A stretch of DNA of 64,000 nt, from assembly GCF_001902295.1 (NCBI RefSeq), contig NZ_CP018335.1, positions 1,736,001 through 1,800,000 of the forward strand. The letters run 5' to 3'. A program made the position numbers and the translations under genes. The stretch is from Clostridium kluyveri (GTDB lineage Bacteria; Bacillota; Clostridia; Clostridiales; Clostridiaceae). The notes beneath the pieces were generated by a model. It made no database searches. It was not told where the DNA came from and saw only the letters and a list, made by a program, of their open reading frames with translations. Positions 27,961 through 35,868 of the stretch are shown here, piece by piece (the first letter of the stretch is position 1; every line of letters starts with the position of its first letter).

Positions 27961-29043
27961 ATGAAAAGAAGAGGAAATAATATAGATGATTTAATGCAGT
28001 TAGCTTTATATATGATACCTAAATATATGAAAAGAATTGATAGGTACAATAGAAGACATTATAAGGATTTAGGGCGTGATAAAGAGTATTATGAAGAGCA
28101 GCATATGGACAATAAAGAACTTATTGAATTTATAGAAAAAAATATTCTTAAAGAAGAGGGTATTTTAACAGGGAAAAAAGATAGAGATAAACCTAAAAAA
28201 ATAGAAAATGAAAAGGCAGAGAATCTGTTAGAGAACAGTATAGTTAAAAAAGTAAAAGACAAAGTGGAAAAAAGACTTGATGACTTTGACGAAAAAGAGT
28301 CTGATTCTATAGATATTGATAAGGAGAAGGAAGTACAGGATAAAAAAATATCTGAAGATAGGAATAAAAAAGAAGAAGAAAATAAAGGGCAAATTCCTAA
28401 GGTGAATGAAAAGGGTAATAATGATGAAAAACAGGAACCTGATGAAAATAAAGTTTCTGATGAAAGTAAAGCTCCTGGTGAAGAAGAGAAAAAACAGATA
28501 ACAAAACCAGATGGAATTGTTAAAAAAAGATATAGCACATTATCTAGCAGTAGGCATTGTATTACGTGCAATAGGAGTATATCAAATTTAATGAATAAAT
28601 TAATTGGGGAAAAATTAGATGTATGTGTTAAAGATGATAAAATGAGTATACTTAATGAAGTAAATTTGATACATTCAGATGAAGTACTAATTAAGCTTAC
28701 CAATGAATTAGAAGAAAAAATTATAATACCTATGAAAAACGTAGTTGGGATACAATCAAACAAACTTTCTTCTTTGGATAAATCTTTAAAGGAAGTGCCA
28801 AAGGGTTATTATTGTACATTTGAAAAAAGAATGGAAGAGTATTTTAATTCTCTTATTGGTAAAAAGGTAATAATACAGACATCAGGACAGGGAAAATTTG
28901 CATATATATATAATAAAACTATTACTGAAGTGGGATTAGGGCTCATAGTAATAGATAATGATATGATGGTTACATTTTCAAGTATAGTACTTATAAGGGA
29001 ACTGAAAGATATCCAGAGCAAGGAATTATCGGGTGATTCCTAG
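27961..29043 (+). CDS. Coat-like protein with charged linker and two Sm-like modules
   Basis: I do not recognise a named gene. The 360-residue protein has a short N-terminal region (YMIPKYMKRIDRYNRRHYKD), a low-complexity Lys/Glu/Asp linker (about 75-185), a CITCNRS motif, and two related C-terminal modules starting NKLIGEKLDV (about 212) and NSLIGKKVII (about 295). The modules resemble the small-barrel DUF2642/YuzF type seen in spore-coat proteins. No signal peptide or membrane segment is visible. A spore-associated role is inference. The opposite-strand open frame (28089-28763) is a codon-bias shadow. Confidence 0.5.
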   Translation: MKRRGNNIDDLMQLALYMIPKYMKRIDRYNRRHYKDLGRDKEYYEEQHMDNKELIEFIEKNILKEEGILTGKKDRDKPKKIENEKAENLLENSIVKKVKDKVEKRLDDFDEKESDSIDIDKEKEVQDKKISEDRNKKEEENKGQIPKVNEKGNNDEKQEPDENKVSDESKAPGEEEKKQITKPDGIVKKRYSTLSSSRHCITCNRSISNLMNKLIGEKLDVCVKDDKMSILNEVNLIHSDEVLIKLTNELEEKIIIPMKNVVGIQSNKLSSLDKSLKEVPKGYYCTFEKRMEEYFNSLIGKKVIIQTSGQGKFAYIYNKTITEVGLGLIVIDNDMMVTFSSIVLIRELKDIQSKELSGDS

Positions 29044-29057
29044 ATTCAAGTTTGGGT

Positions 29058-29098
29058 AAGTTCTTCCTATATTCAGTATATGAATTTAGGAAGAACTT
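29058..29098. repeat. Strong inverted repeat before the IS element
   Basis: AAGTTCTTCCTA (29058-29069) pairs perfectly with TAGGAAGAACTT (29087-29098), with an inner ATTCA/TGAAT stem. There is no T-run, so it is a poor classical terminator for the preceding gene. It begins with the same GGGTAAGTTCTTC string as the lysC leader. Confidence 0.7.
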
Positions 29099-29105
29099 AA
29101 TAACT

Positions 29106-29113
29106 AAAATCAA
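29106..29113. repeat. Left target-site duplication of the IS256-family element
   Basis: AAAATCAA lies immediately outside the left IS end and is repeated exactly at 30652-30659. Confidence 0.92.
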
Positions 29114-30651
29114 GAGAACGTACCTAGATTTGTGTAAATCAAATCTAGGTACGTTCTTTTTATGTATGTAGAACTGGTAATAGTGGTAATAATAAGTATA
29201 AATAATTTTTGAAAGGAGATTAAATATGAATATACTAGAAGTACCAGACATTGATTTAAAAAAGGAATTAAAGAAGTGTAATAGTATGGAAGATTTAGTA
29301 GGGAAAAATGGACTTATGCAAAGGCTATTTGGAGGTATAATACAGCAGTTTTTAGAAGCAGAAATGGAAGAACATCTTGGAAGAGAAAAATATGCAAGGC
29401 TCTCTGATGAGGATAAAGACTATAGAAATGGATACAGTTCTAAAAACATTAGAACCAGTTTTGGCCCGGTTAAAGTAGACGTACCAAGGGATAGAAAGTC
29501 TGAGTTCGAACCTAAGATAGTCAAGAAATATGAAACTGTCTGTAATGAACTTGATAAGAAAGTTATAGGTTTATATGCACGTGGTATGTCTGTAGATGAT
29601 ATAAAATCAGAGATAGATGAACTTTACGGGGTAGATATATCCCCTGCAATGATATCCAAAATTACAGATAAGGTCATGGATACAGCTCTAGCATGGCAAA
29701 ATAGAGCCCTTGATCCAATGTATCCTATAGTATATATGGATGCTCTATATTTTAAAGTCAGAGATGAACATAGAATTGTAAATAAGGCTGCCTATGTCTG
29801 CATGGCACTTGATGTAAAAGGCCATAAAGACATTTTGGGAATATGGGTTGGCGAACAAGAAGGAGCAAAATACTGGTTATCTGTATGCAATGATCTTAAA
29901 AACAGGGGTGTTAAAGATATTTTAATAGCCTGTATGGACGGTCTTAAAGGACTTCCAGATGCAATTAAAGTAGTTTTTCCTGAAATTAACATACAAAATT
30001 GTATAATACACCAGATAAGGAATTCTATAAAATATATACCATCAAAGAATGTTAAGACTTTTATGAAGGATTTAAAAGAAGTATATAAGGCAGTTAATGA
30101 AACAATGGCAAGTAAGTCATTACAATCACTGAATGATAAATGGGGAGATAAGTATCCTATAGTTGTACAGTCGTGGCAAAATAACTGGGAAAATCTATCT
30201 ACATATTTTGATTTTCCTCAAGATATAAGAAAAATAATATATACAACTAACGCCCTGGAAGGTTTCAACAGGCAGCTTAGGAAATTCACTAAGATAAGGA
30301 CTGTATTTCCTACAGACGATTCCCTTCTAAAAGCCCTATACCTGGCAACCGAGCAGATAATGCTGAAATGGACGGCACCTTCTCCAAACTGGGCAAATAC
30401 GCTGGCCCAATTAACCATAATGTTTAAAGATAGAATAGAGCCATATATATAAAGATAAAGCCTGTACTATTTTATATAAAGATGAATAATAATAGTATTA
30501 TTGCTAACAATACTATTATTAGAAAGCTAAACCACACTATTATTAGTTATTTCCTAAAAAATAAAAATTACTACAGGAATTTAATCCTATAGTAATTTCC
30601 AAATAAATTTTATCCCGTCTATTCTATTTACACAAACCTATGGACGTTCCC
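29114..30651 (+). mobile_element. Complete IS256-family insertion sequence, 1538 bp
   Basis: The ends are imperfect inverted repeats: left GAGAACGTACCTAG..TTTGTGTAAAT (29114-29139), right, read inward, GGGAACGTCCATAG..TTTGTGTAAAT (30651-30626). Both are flanked by the 8-bp duplication AAAATCAA, the size typical of IS256. The left end forms an 18-bp hairpin with adjacent sequence (29115-29132 with 29140-29157), followed by TTTT, which should stop transcription entering from outside. About 200 bp follow the transposase stop and contain two more hairpins. Intact ends and duplication suggest recent insertion. Confidence 0.92.
29226..30452 (+). CDS. IS256-family transposase (MULE/mutator-type DDE)
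   Basis: This 408-residue transposase of the mutator superfamily has an N-terminal LMQRLFGGIIQQFLEAEMEE-type helix, RNGYSSKNIRTSFGPV, the catalytic region PIVYMDALYFKVRD (first Asp), a CMDGLKGLPDAI segment (second Asp) and the C-terminal IIYTTNALEGFNRQLRK with the catalytic Glu. GAAAGGAGA precedes the ATG. The frame is intact and probably functional. Confidence 0.95.
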   Translation: MNILEVPDIDLKKELKKCNSMEDLVGKNGLMQRLFGGIIQQFLEAEMEEHLGREKYARLSDEDKDYRNGYSSKNIRTSFGPVKVDVPRDRKSEFEPKIVKKYETVCNELDKKVIGLYARGMSVDDIKSEIDELYGVDISPAMISKITDKVMDTALAWQNRALDPMYPIVYMDALYFKVRDEHRIVNKAAYVCMALDVKGHKDILGIWVGEQEGAKYWLSVCNDLKNRGVKDILIACMDGLKGLPDAIKVVFPEINIQNCIIHQIRNSIKYIPSKNVKTFMKDLKEVYKAVNETMASKSLQSLNDKWGDKYPIVVQSWQNNWENLSTYFDFPQDIRKIIYTTNALEGFNRQLRKFTKIRTVFPTDDSLLKALYLATEQIMLKWTAPSPNWANTLAQLTIMFKDRIEPYI

Positions 30652-30659
30652 AAAATCAA
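30652..30659. repeat. Right target-site duplication of the IS256-family element
   Basis: AAAATCAA repeats the left flank. It ends three bases before the gltX stop codon, so the insertion lies just outside that gene's 3' end. Confidence 0.92.
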
Positions 30660-30662
30660 ATT

Positions 30663-32126
30663 TTAATTATCCCCACTTTCAAGTTTTAATTTTTTAATTC
30701 CATATTCTATTCTTTTTAAAGATTCATCTTTTCCTATAATATCTGCAATTTCAAAGGCACCCCCTGGGGTGGATTTTTTACCTGAGAGGGCAATTCTTAC
30801 AGGCCAGAGTACTATTCCATTTTTAACCTTAAGTTCTGATATTAAATCCATACAGCATTTTTCTACATTTTCCAAAGTCCATGGAGAAAGTTCTTTAAAC
30901 TTCGGAAGAATTTTTTCAAGAGTCAAAAGTGAATTTTCAAGGTTTGTTTTCATCTTTTTGTGTATATATATTTCTGTGGAGTATTCTGGCAGTTCATTGA
31001 AGAAATCTAACAGTTCAGGTATTTCACTTAACACTTCAACTCTTATTCTAAGTAATTCACTTATCTTTAAAAAGTCCAAATCTTTTGAAATTACATTTTT
31101 ATAATAAGGAAGAGCAAGTTTATTGAATTCCTCCAAAGGTAATTTCTTTATATATTCTCCATTCATCCATTTAAGTTTTACATTATCAAAAATAGCCGGA
31201 GATTTGTTTATATTTTTATAGTTAAATAGTTCTACCAGTTCATCTAAGTCGAATATTTCTTTTTCATTTCCGGGATTCCATCCAAGGAGAGCTATATAAT
31301 TAAGTACCGCTTCCTTTAAATAACCCTTTTCTATTAAATCCTGAAAAGAGGCATCTCCATTTCTTTTGCTGAGTTTTTGGTGGGCATCTTTCATTATTGG
31401 AGGACAATGGATGTATACAGGAACTTCCCAGCCAAAGGCATCATAGAGCCTGTTATATTTTGGAGCAGAAGATAAATACTCGCTGCCCCTGACCACATGT
31501 GTAATTCCCATGAGGTGATCATCTACTACATTTGCAAAGTTGTATGTAGGGTAGCCGTCAGATTTTATAAGTATCATATCATCTAATTCTGAATTATCTA
31601 CAGAAATATCTCCATAGATTTCATCATGAAAGGTTGTAAATCCACTCTCAGGATTATTTTGTCTTATAACATAAGGTATATTTGATGCAAGCTTTTCCTT
31701 TATTTCTTCCTTTGAAAGTTTGAGACAGTGCTTATCATATTTATAAAATTCCTTTTCCTCATCATACTTGTTTTTTAGGCTGTCCATACGTTCTTTGGTG
31801 CAAAAGCAATAATAAGCTTCTCCCTTATCTATAAGTTCTTTGGCATATTCTAAATATATATCAGTTCTCTGGCTCTGTATGTAAGGCCCTACAGGACCAC
31901 CTATATCAGGACCTTCATCATGCTTGAGTCCTGTAATTTCTAGCGTGTGGTAAATTATATCCAATGCACCTTCTACAAATCTTTCTTGATCTGTATCTTC
32001 AATTCTCAGTATAAAATCTCCTCCATCATGTTTGGCTATTAAATATGTATACAGTGCAGTTCTTAAATTTCCAACGTGCATGTATCCAGTTGGGCTTGGT
32101 GCAAATCTTGTTCTGACTTTAGTCAT
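30663..32126 (-). CDS. gltX: Glutamyl-tRNA synthetase
   Basis: This class I aminoacyl-tRNA synthetase charges tRNA-Glu (and often tRNA-Gln in Firmicutes, before amidation). The 487-residue protein has RFAPSPTGYMHVGNLRTALY (HIGH region) and HQKLSKRNG (KMSKS region). The start is ATG 32126 behind GGGAGTGAG; five upstream in-frame codons are not part of the family sequence. It lies directly next to the IS right end, so its native terminator has probably been displaced. Confidence 0.95.
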   Translation of the reverse strand: MTKVRTRFAPSPTGYMHVGNLRTALYTYLIAKHDGGDFILRIEDTDQERFVEGALDIIYHTLEITGLKHDEGPDIGGPVGPYIQSQRTDIYLEYAKELIDKGEAYYCFCTKERMDSLKNKYDEEKEFYKYDKHCLKLSKEEIKEKLASNIPYVIRQNNPESGFTTFHDEIYGDISVDNSELDDMILIKSDGYPTYNFANVVDDHLMGITHVVRGSEYLSSAPKYNRLYDAFGWEVPVYIHCPPIMKDAHQKLSKRNGDASFQDLIEKGYLKEAVLNYIALLGWNPGNEKEIFDLDELVELFNYKNINKSPAIFDNVKLKWMNGEYIKKLPLEEFNKLALPYYKNVISKDLDFLKISELLRIRVEVLSEIPELLDFFNELPEYSTEIYIHKKMKTNLENSLLTLEKILPKFKELSPWTLENVEKCCMDLISELKVKNGIVLWPVRIALSGKKSTPGGAFEIADIIGKDESLKRIEYGIKKLKLESGDN

Positions 32127-32153
32127 TTTTCTCACTCCCATTTATTTTAAAGT

Positions 32154-32183
32154 AAAAACCTCTCATCCTTTTTAGACGAAAGG
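32154..32183 (-). terminator. Attenuator-like hairpin in the gltX leader
   Basis: On the minus strand CCTTTCGTC pairs with GATGAGAGG (9 bp, two G-U), followed by TTTTTA. It lies between the gltX promoter and its start codon. The first leader bases (AAAGG near 32202-32206) could pair with CCTTT as a competing fold. Regulation is inferred. The leader is too short for a T-box. Confidence 0.55.
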
Positions 32184-32207
32184 CTACCAATTTGCTATTA
32201 CCTTTAA

Positions 32208-32236
32208 ATGATATAATAATAGAAATATTGTGTCAA
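32208..32236 (-). promoter_or_regulatory. gltX promoter
   Basis: On the minus strand, TTGACA (32236-32231), 17 bases, TATCAT (32213-32208), one mismatch from consensus. Confidence 0.75.
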
Positions 32237-32351
32237 GGAAGTTTTGTATGAGGATAATTATAAAAAAGAGAAAAATAGATTAAATAAACGCAATAAAGAA
32301 CATACGTAAGAAAAATTAAGTATATCATAATATAGGGGGACAAAAATAAAT

Positions 32352-32397
32352 TTGACATATATATATGCTATTGATATAAATAATATAGCATATATAT
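32352..32397 (+). promoter_or_regulatory. gapA promoter overlapped by a 13-bp palindrome
   Basis: TTGACA (32352-32357), 17 bases, TATAAA (32375-32380). A perfect inverted repeat ATATATATGCTAT (32359-32371) / ATAGCATATATAT (32385-32397) straddles the -10. That is a good position for a repressor operator of glycolytic control. The sequence is not a Rex consensus. Confidence 0.65.
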
Positions 32398-32487
32398 TAT
32401 TTGTATCACATATATCTTTGAATAATAAAGCTAATGTATATAATAGGCTTTTATATATTTATAAAATATTTTATAGGGGGAAAAATA

Positions 32488-33543
32488 ATGTCTATGAAAG
32501 TTGCAATTAATGGTTTTGGAAGAATAGGAAGGTTATTTTTAAGAATTGCTCAGGAAAGATTGCGTGAAGAAGTAGAAATTGTAGCAATTAATGCAAGAGC
32601 AGATAATGAAACCCTTGCACATCTTTTTAAATATGACTCTTGTTACGGAAAATTCCAAGGCACTGTGAAAGCCACAGAAGACTCAATAATTATAAATGAT
32701 TCTGAAATAAAAATATTTAGAGAAAGTGAACCAGAGAATTTGCCTTGGGGTGAATTAAATGTAGATATTGTAGTAGAATCTACAGGAAAATTTAAAGATA
32801 GAAAAAATTTATACAAGCATATAGAAGCTGGTGCAAAAAAAGTTATAATTACAGCCCCTGCTAAAGAGGAAGATATAACTATAGTTATGGGTGTAAATGA
32901 AGAAAAATTTGATGTGAATTCCCATAATATTATTTCAAATGCATCTTGTACAACTAATTGTCTGGCACCATTTGCCAAGGTGTTGGATGAAAATTTTGGT
33001 ATTGTAAAGGGACTTATGACTACAATTCATGCCTATACAGGAGATCAGAGATTGGTAGATAAAAGTCATAAGGATTTAAGAAGAGCAAGAGCTGCAGGAG
33101 AATCTATAATTCCAACTACTACAGGAGCAGCAAAGGCAGTGGCAAAAGTGCTTCCAAATTTAGAAGGAAAATTAAATGGTTTTGCCCTTAGAGTACCTAC
33201 AGTTACAGTATCCATTACAGATTTGGTCTGTGAACTTTCAAAGCCTGCTACAGTAGAAGAAATAAATAAAGCTTTTAAAAGAGCGGCTCAGGGTCCTATG
33301 GAAGGAATACTTGGATATTCTGAAGAACCACTTGTATCTATAGATTACAAAGGGGACAATAGATCTTCTATAGTAGATGGACTTTCGACTTTAATAATGG
33401 GAGATAATATGGTTAAAGTGGTATCCTGGTACGATAATGAATGGGCATATTCTTGTAGAACAGTAGATCTTGTAAATTATATTTCACTGCAGATGGAAGA
33501 AAATCATGAACAGCCCGATAAAATAGCGGTTAATAAAGCATAG
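32488..33543 (+). CDS. gapA: Glyceraldehyde-3-phosphate dehydrogenase
   Basis: This NAD-dependent glycolytic enzyme makes 1,3-bisphosphoglycerate. The 351-residue protein has the Rossmann start VAINGFGRIGRL, the catalytic cysteine (about Cys154) in SNASCTTNCLAP, and WYDNEWAYSCR near the C-terminus. ATG 32488 follows AGGGGGA; the in-frame upstream ATG at 32434 adds non-family residues. It is slightly longer at the C-terminus than usual. No pgk or tpi follows. Confidence 0.95.
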   Translation: MSMKVAINGFGRIGRLFLRIAQERLREEVEIVAINARADNETLAHLFKYDSCYGKFQGTVKATEDSIIINDSEIKIFRESEPENLPWGELNVDIVVESTGKFKDRKNLYKHIEAGAKKVIITAPAKEEDITIVMGVNEEKFDVNSHNIISNASCTTNCLAPFAKVLDENFGIVKGLMTTIHAYTGDQRLVDKSHKDLRRARAAGESIIPTTTGAAKAVAKVLPNLEGKLNGFALRVPTVTVSITDLVCELSKPATVEEINKAFKRAAQGPMEGILGYSEEPLVSIDYKGDNRSSIVDGLSTLIMGDNMVKVVSWYDNEWAYSCRTVDLVNYISLQMEENHEQPDKIAVNKA

Positions 33544-33574
33544 ATAGGATAAGTTGCTTATATTTTATTATAAT

Positions 33575-33614
33575 AAAAAAGTATTTCTATAGGATTATAT
33601 AGAAATACTTTTTT
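33575..33614. terminator. Bidirectional terminator between gapA and the dacA-type gene
   Basis: A 17-bp perfect stem starts AAAAAAGTATTTCTATA, with a 6-nt loop and T-tracts on both strands. It serves two convergent genes. Confidence 0.9.
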
Positions 33615-33626
33615 GTATATTTTAGG

Positions 33627-34889
33627 TTAATGATAACTATATTTTTTATGTTTTTTATACCTTCTGGATTTGTTTTTCATAAATAAGAAAATTAGAATCA
33701 ATATAAATACAGGTATTAATATTATGCTGTATATGGAAAACATGTGTTTTAGAAAAGACTTTTTTGAAAGTCCAGAATAAATTTTATAACTCTTAGAAAA
33801 ATCTCTTTGTTTTACCGTAAGAATTCCAATAGGAATTTCACCTTTTAAGGATTTCATATTTACAGTTGTAATGGTGATTTTTTGCTGTAGTTCTTTTTTA
33901 TTAAGATCATTATCATAGTAGGATACATTATCCTCAGTTTTAATAGGAACCTTTATGGTTTTTTCAAAATTTGTAAAAGGTAGAAATTTAAATTTCACAT
34001 CTTTTTTATCAATTACGGAATCTTTTTTATGAAGAATGTAAGGTGTTTTACTATAACTCCAGTTTATTATTTTTTCCATGTCATTAAATACATAGGTGTC
34101 ATTTGCATCATATATGGAATTCATGACAATTCCAAGTATTTTTCTATTATCTCTTTCATATATTGCAACAAGACATCTTCCTGCAGGGTCTGTATAACCC
34201 GTTTTTCCACCTATACAGCCATCTTTGCCCAGCAGCTTATTGGTATTCATAATAGCAAATGAAGCACCCTTAGAAGTGGTTACTGTACTGGTAGATTTAT
34301 ATATAGTATCTCTTATCCAGGAATTTTTAAAGGCTTCTCTGGCAATAATACTCATATCGTAGGAGGTACTATAGTGTTCTGGACTATGCAGGCCATTTGG
34401 AGTGACAAAATGAGTATTTTTCAAATTTAAGCTTTGTACTTCTTCATTCATTTTGTCTGCAAATTCAGGTATACTTTTAGATATATTTTCTGCAATAACA
34501 CATGCCATATCATTAGCGGAAAACATTAAAAGTGCATCCATTACATTTTTTGCAGATATAGTATCACCTACCTCTATGGGATGTGCAGCACTATTTAAAG
34601 AAGATTGAGGCTGGGCTTTAGCTTCTGCTGTATATGCAAGCATGTCCGTTTCTTTCTTGTTTTTTTCAAGGAGAATAGCCGTTAAAAGTTTTGTAGTGCT
34701 TGCAGGATATATTTTAGTATCTGGATTTTTTTCATATATTATTTCATTCGTTTGCATGTCCACTGTTATGGCTGAAGTACCGTATATTTCAGGAAGTGTA
34801 TTAGAAGATTCATCTGCGGCAGATACATTAAGATTTAAACAAAGTGTAAATATAAGTACAAACAATATGATATTATTTTTCCTTTTCAA
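33627..34889 (-). CDS. Serine-type D-Ala-D-Ala carboxypeptidase (DacA/PBP5 family)
   Basis: This membrane-anchored penicillin-binding protein trims peptidoglycan stem peptides. The 420-residue protein has an N-terminal signal peptide (ending near VSAADE), SxxK in ASTTK (Ser64-Lys67), a SAN triad and the KTG box in GKTGYTD. A C-terminal domain is followed by a transmembrane helix and a basic tail (KNKSRRYKKHKK). The start is TTG 34889 behind GGAGTGA. It has a long structured leader, described at 34934-35056. Confidence 0.88.
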   Translation of the reverse strand: MKRKNNIILFVLIFTLCLNLNVSAADESSNTLPEIYGTSAITVDMQTNEIIYEKNPDTKIYPASTTKLLTAILLEKNKKETDMLAYTAEAKAQPQSSLNSAAHPIEVGDTISAKNVMDALLMFSANDMACVIAENISKSIPEFADKMNEEVQSLNLKNTHFVTPNGLHSPEHYSTSYDMSIIAREAFKNSWIRDTIYKSTSTVTTSKGASFAIMNTNKLLGKDGCIGGKTGYTDPAGRCLVAIYERDNRKILGIVMNSIYDANDTYVFNDMEKIINWSYSKTPYILHKKDSVIDKKDVKFKFLPFTNFEKTIKVPIKTEDNVSYYDNDLNKKELQQKITITTVNMKSLKGEIPIGILTVKQRDFSKSYKIYSGLSKKSFLKHMFSIYSIILIPVFILILIFLFMKNKSRRYKKHKKYSYH

Positions 34890-34933
34890 AAAACATCACT
34901 CCATTTGTTGAAAATTTATGTATATGTGTTATC

Positions 34934-35056
34934 AAGTGATTCAGAGGCTTAGGTGGAGTTTGCTGCAGAGAAATACTTATCTCCATCTGAACCTTATTAG
35001 CAGTATTCTTAGTGTCTTTAGCACTTAGAATACGTTATCCTTTAGGGAAAGAACTT
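34934..35056 (-). ncRNA. Structured 5' leader of the dacA-type gene (shared with lysC)
   Basis: On the minus strand AAGTTCTTT (35056-35048) can pair with GAATCACTT (34942-34934) as the outer helix. The conserved hairpin is 34993-34981 with 34958-34946 (11 of 13 pairs). An extra arm absent from the lysC copy spans 35032-35004 (10 pairs, one mismatch). Conserved unpaired strings AAGTATTT and GCAAACTC match the lysC leader. The 3' strand of the outer helix (ATCACT) is complementary to AGTGAT, which covers the gene's ribosome binding site. A regulatory RNA is inferred. Confidence 0.55.
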
Positions 35057-35075
35057 ATCCAGGCACGTTATCTAT

Positions 35076-35109
35076 GCTTATCTCCATTTGAAGAAGATGG
35101 GAGATAAGC
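35076..35109 (-). repeat. Long hairpin upstream of the shared leader
   Basis: GCTTATCTCC-AT pairs with ATGGGAGATAAGC (12 bp, one bulged base). On the minus strand it lies between the putative promoter and the conserved leader of the dacA-type gene. No T-run follows. Confidence 0.6.
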
Positions 35110-35142
35110 ACTGGTAGTGTTGGGATAAAAATATTATAATTA

Positions 35143-35151
35143 ATTATAACA
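35143..35151 (-). promoter_or_regulatory. Extended -10 of the dacA-type gene
   Basis: The minus strand reads TGTTATAAT, the same extended -10 as rpsO and purB. The -35 is poor. A start near 35136 would give a leader of about 245 nt. Confidence 0.45.
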
Positions 35152-35209
35152 TTTTACAGTATACCACATAAAAAGGGTATTTTACAGTTAGATTTTAGGA
35201 GGTAGTAAG

Positions 35210-35827
35210 GTGATAAAAAAAATAGAAGATATATTTAAAGAAAGAAAACCACATATTATGGGAGAATTCAGTAAAAGTGCTGTGATGATTCCCCTATGTG
35301 AATCAGGGGAAGAGATAAGTGTACTTTTTGAAATGAGAGCACTAAACTTAAAGCACCAGCCGGGAGATATATGTTTTCCCGGAGGCAGATTAGAGAAGGG
35401 GGAAATTCCAGTATGTGCAGCTGTAAGAGAAACTATGGAGGAATTAAATTTAAGTAGAGAAGATATAAAACTTATAGGGGAAATGGACTATGTTGTGACA
35501 CCCTATAATTTTATAATGTATCCTTTTGTATGTAAATTAATTAGAGAAGATATATTTCCAAGTCAAAGTGAAGTAGACCACATTTTTAAGGTTCCTCTTC
35601 AGTTCTTTATAGAAAATAAACCTTTGCTTTATGAGATACCGATAGTTTCACAACCAGGAAAGAGATTCCCCTATAGGCTTATAAGAAATGGCAGAAAGTA
35701 TAAATTTAGAAGGGGAACGGTAAAACAGTATTTCTATAATTATGAAAAATATACAATATGGGGATTCACTGCCCTTATTATAAAAAGATTTGTAGATATA
35801 ATTGTATCAAATGACCATAATAAATAA
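35210..35827 (+). CDS. Nudix hydrolase, CoA pyrophosphatase-like
   Basis: This 205-residue Nudix enzyme has the box GRLEKGE..REtMEEL complete. The preceding LNLKHQPGDICFPGG segment is characteristic of the NudL/YeaB group, which cleaves coenzyme A to 4'-phosphopantetheine and 3',5'-ADP. The start is GTG 35210 behind AGGAGG. The substrate is inferred from the family. Confidence 0.82.
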   Translation: MIKKIEDIFKERKPHIMGEFSKSAVMIPLCESGEEISVLFEMRALNLKHQPGDICFPGGRLEKGEIPVCAAVRETMEELNLSREDIKLIGEMDYVVTPYNFIMYPFVCKLIREDIFPSQSEVDHIFKVPLQFFIENKPLLYEIPIVSQPGKRFPYRLIRNGRKYKFRRGTVKQYFYNYEKYTIWGFTALIIKRFVDIIVSNDHNK

Positions 35828-35868
35828 CAATTAATAAAATGAAGTTATAAATAATGGGGAGAGAACAT

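Noticed and set aside
28089..28763. A 224-residue minus-strand open frame opposite the charged-linker protein
   Set aside because: It is Ser/Phe/Leu-rich, the mirror of Lys/Glu codons on the plus strand, and has no ribosome site or family similarity.
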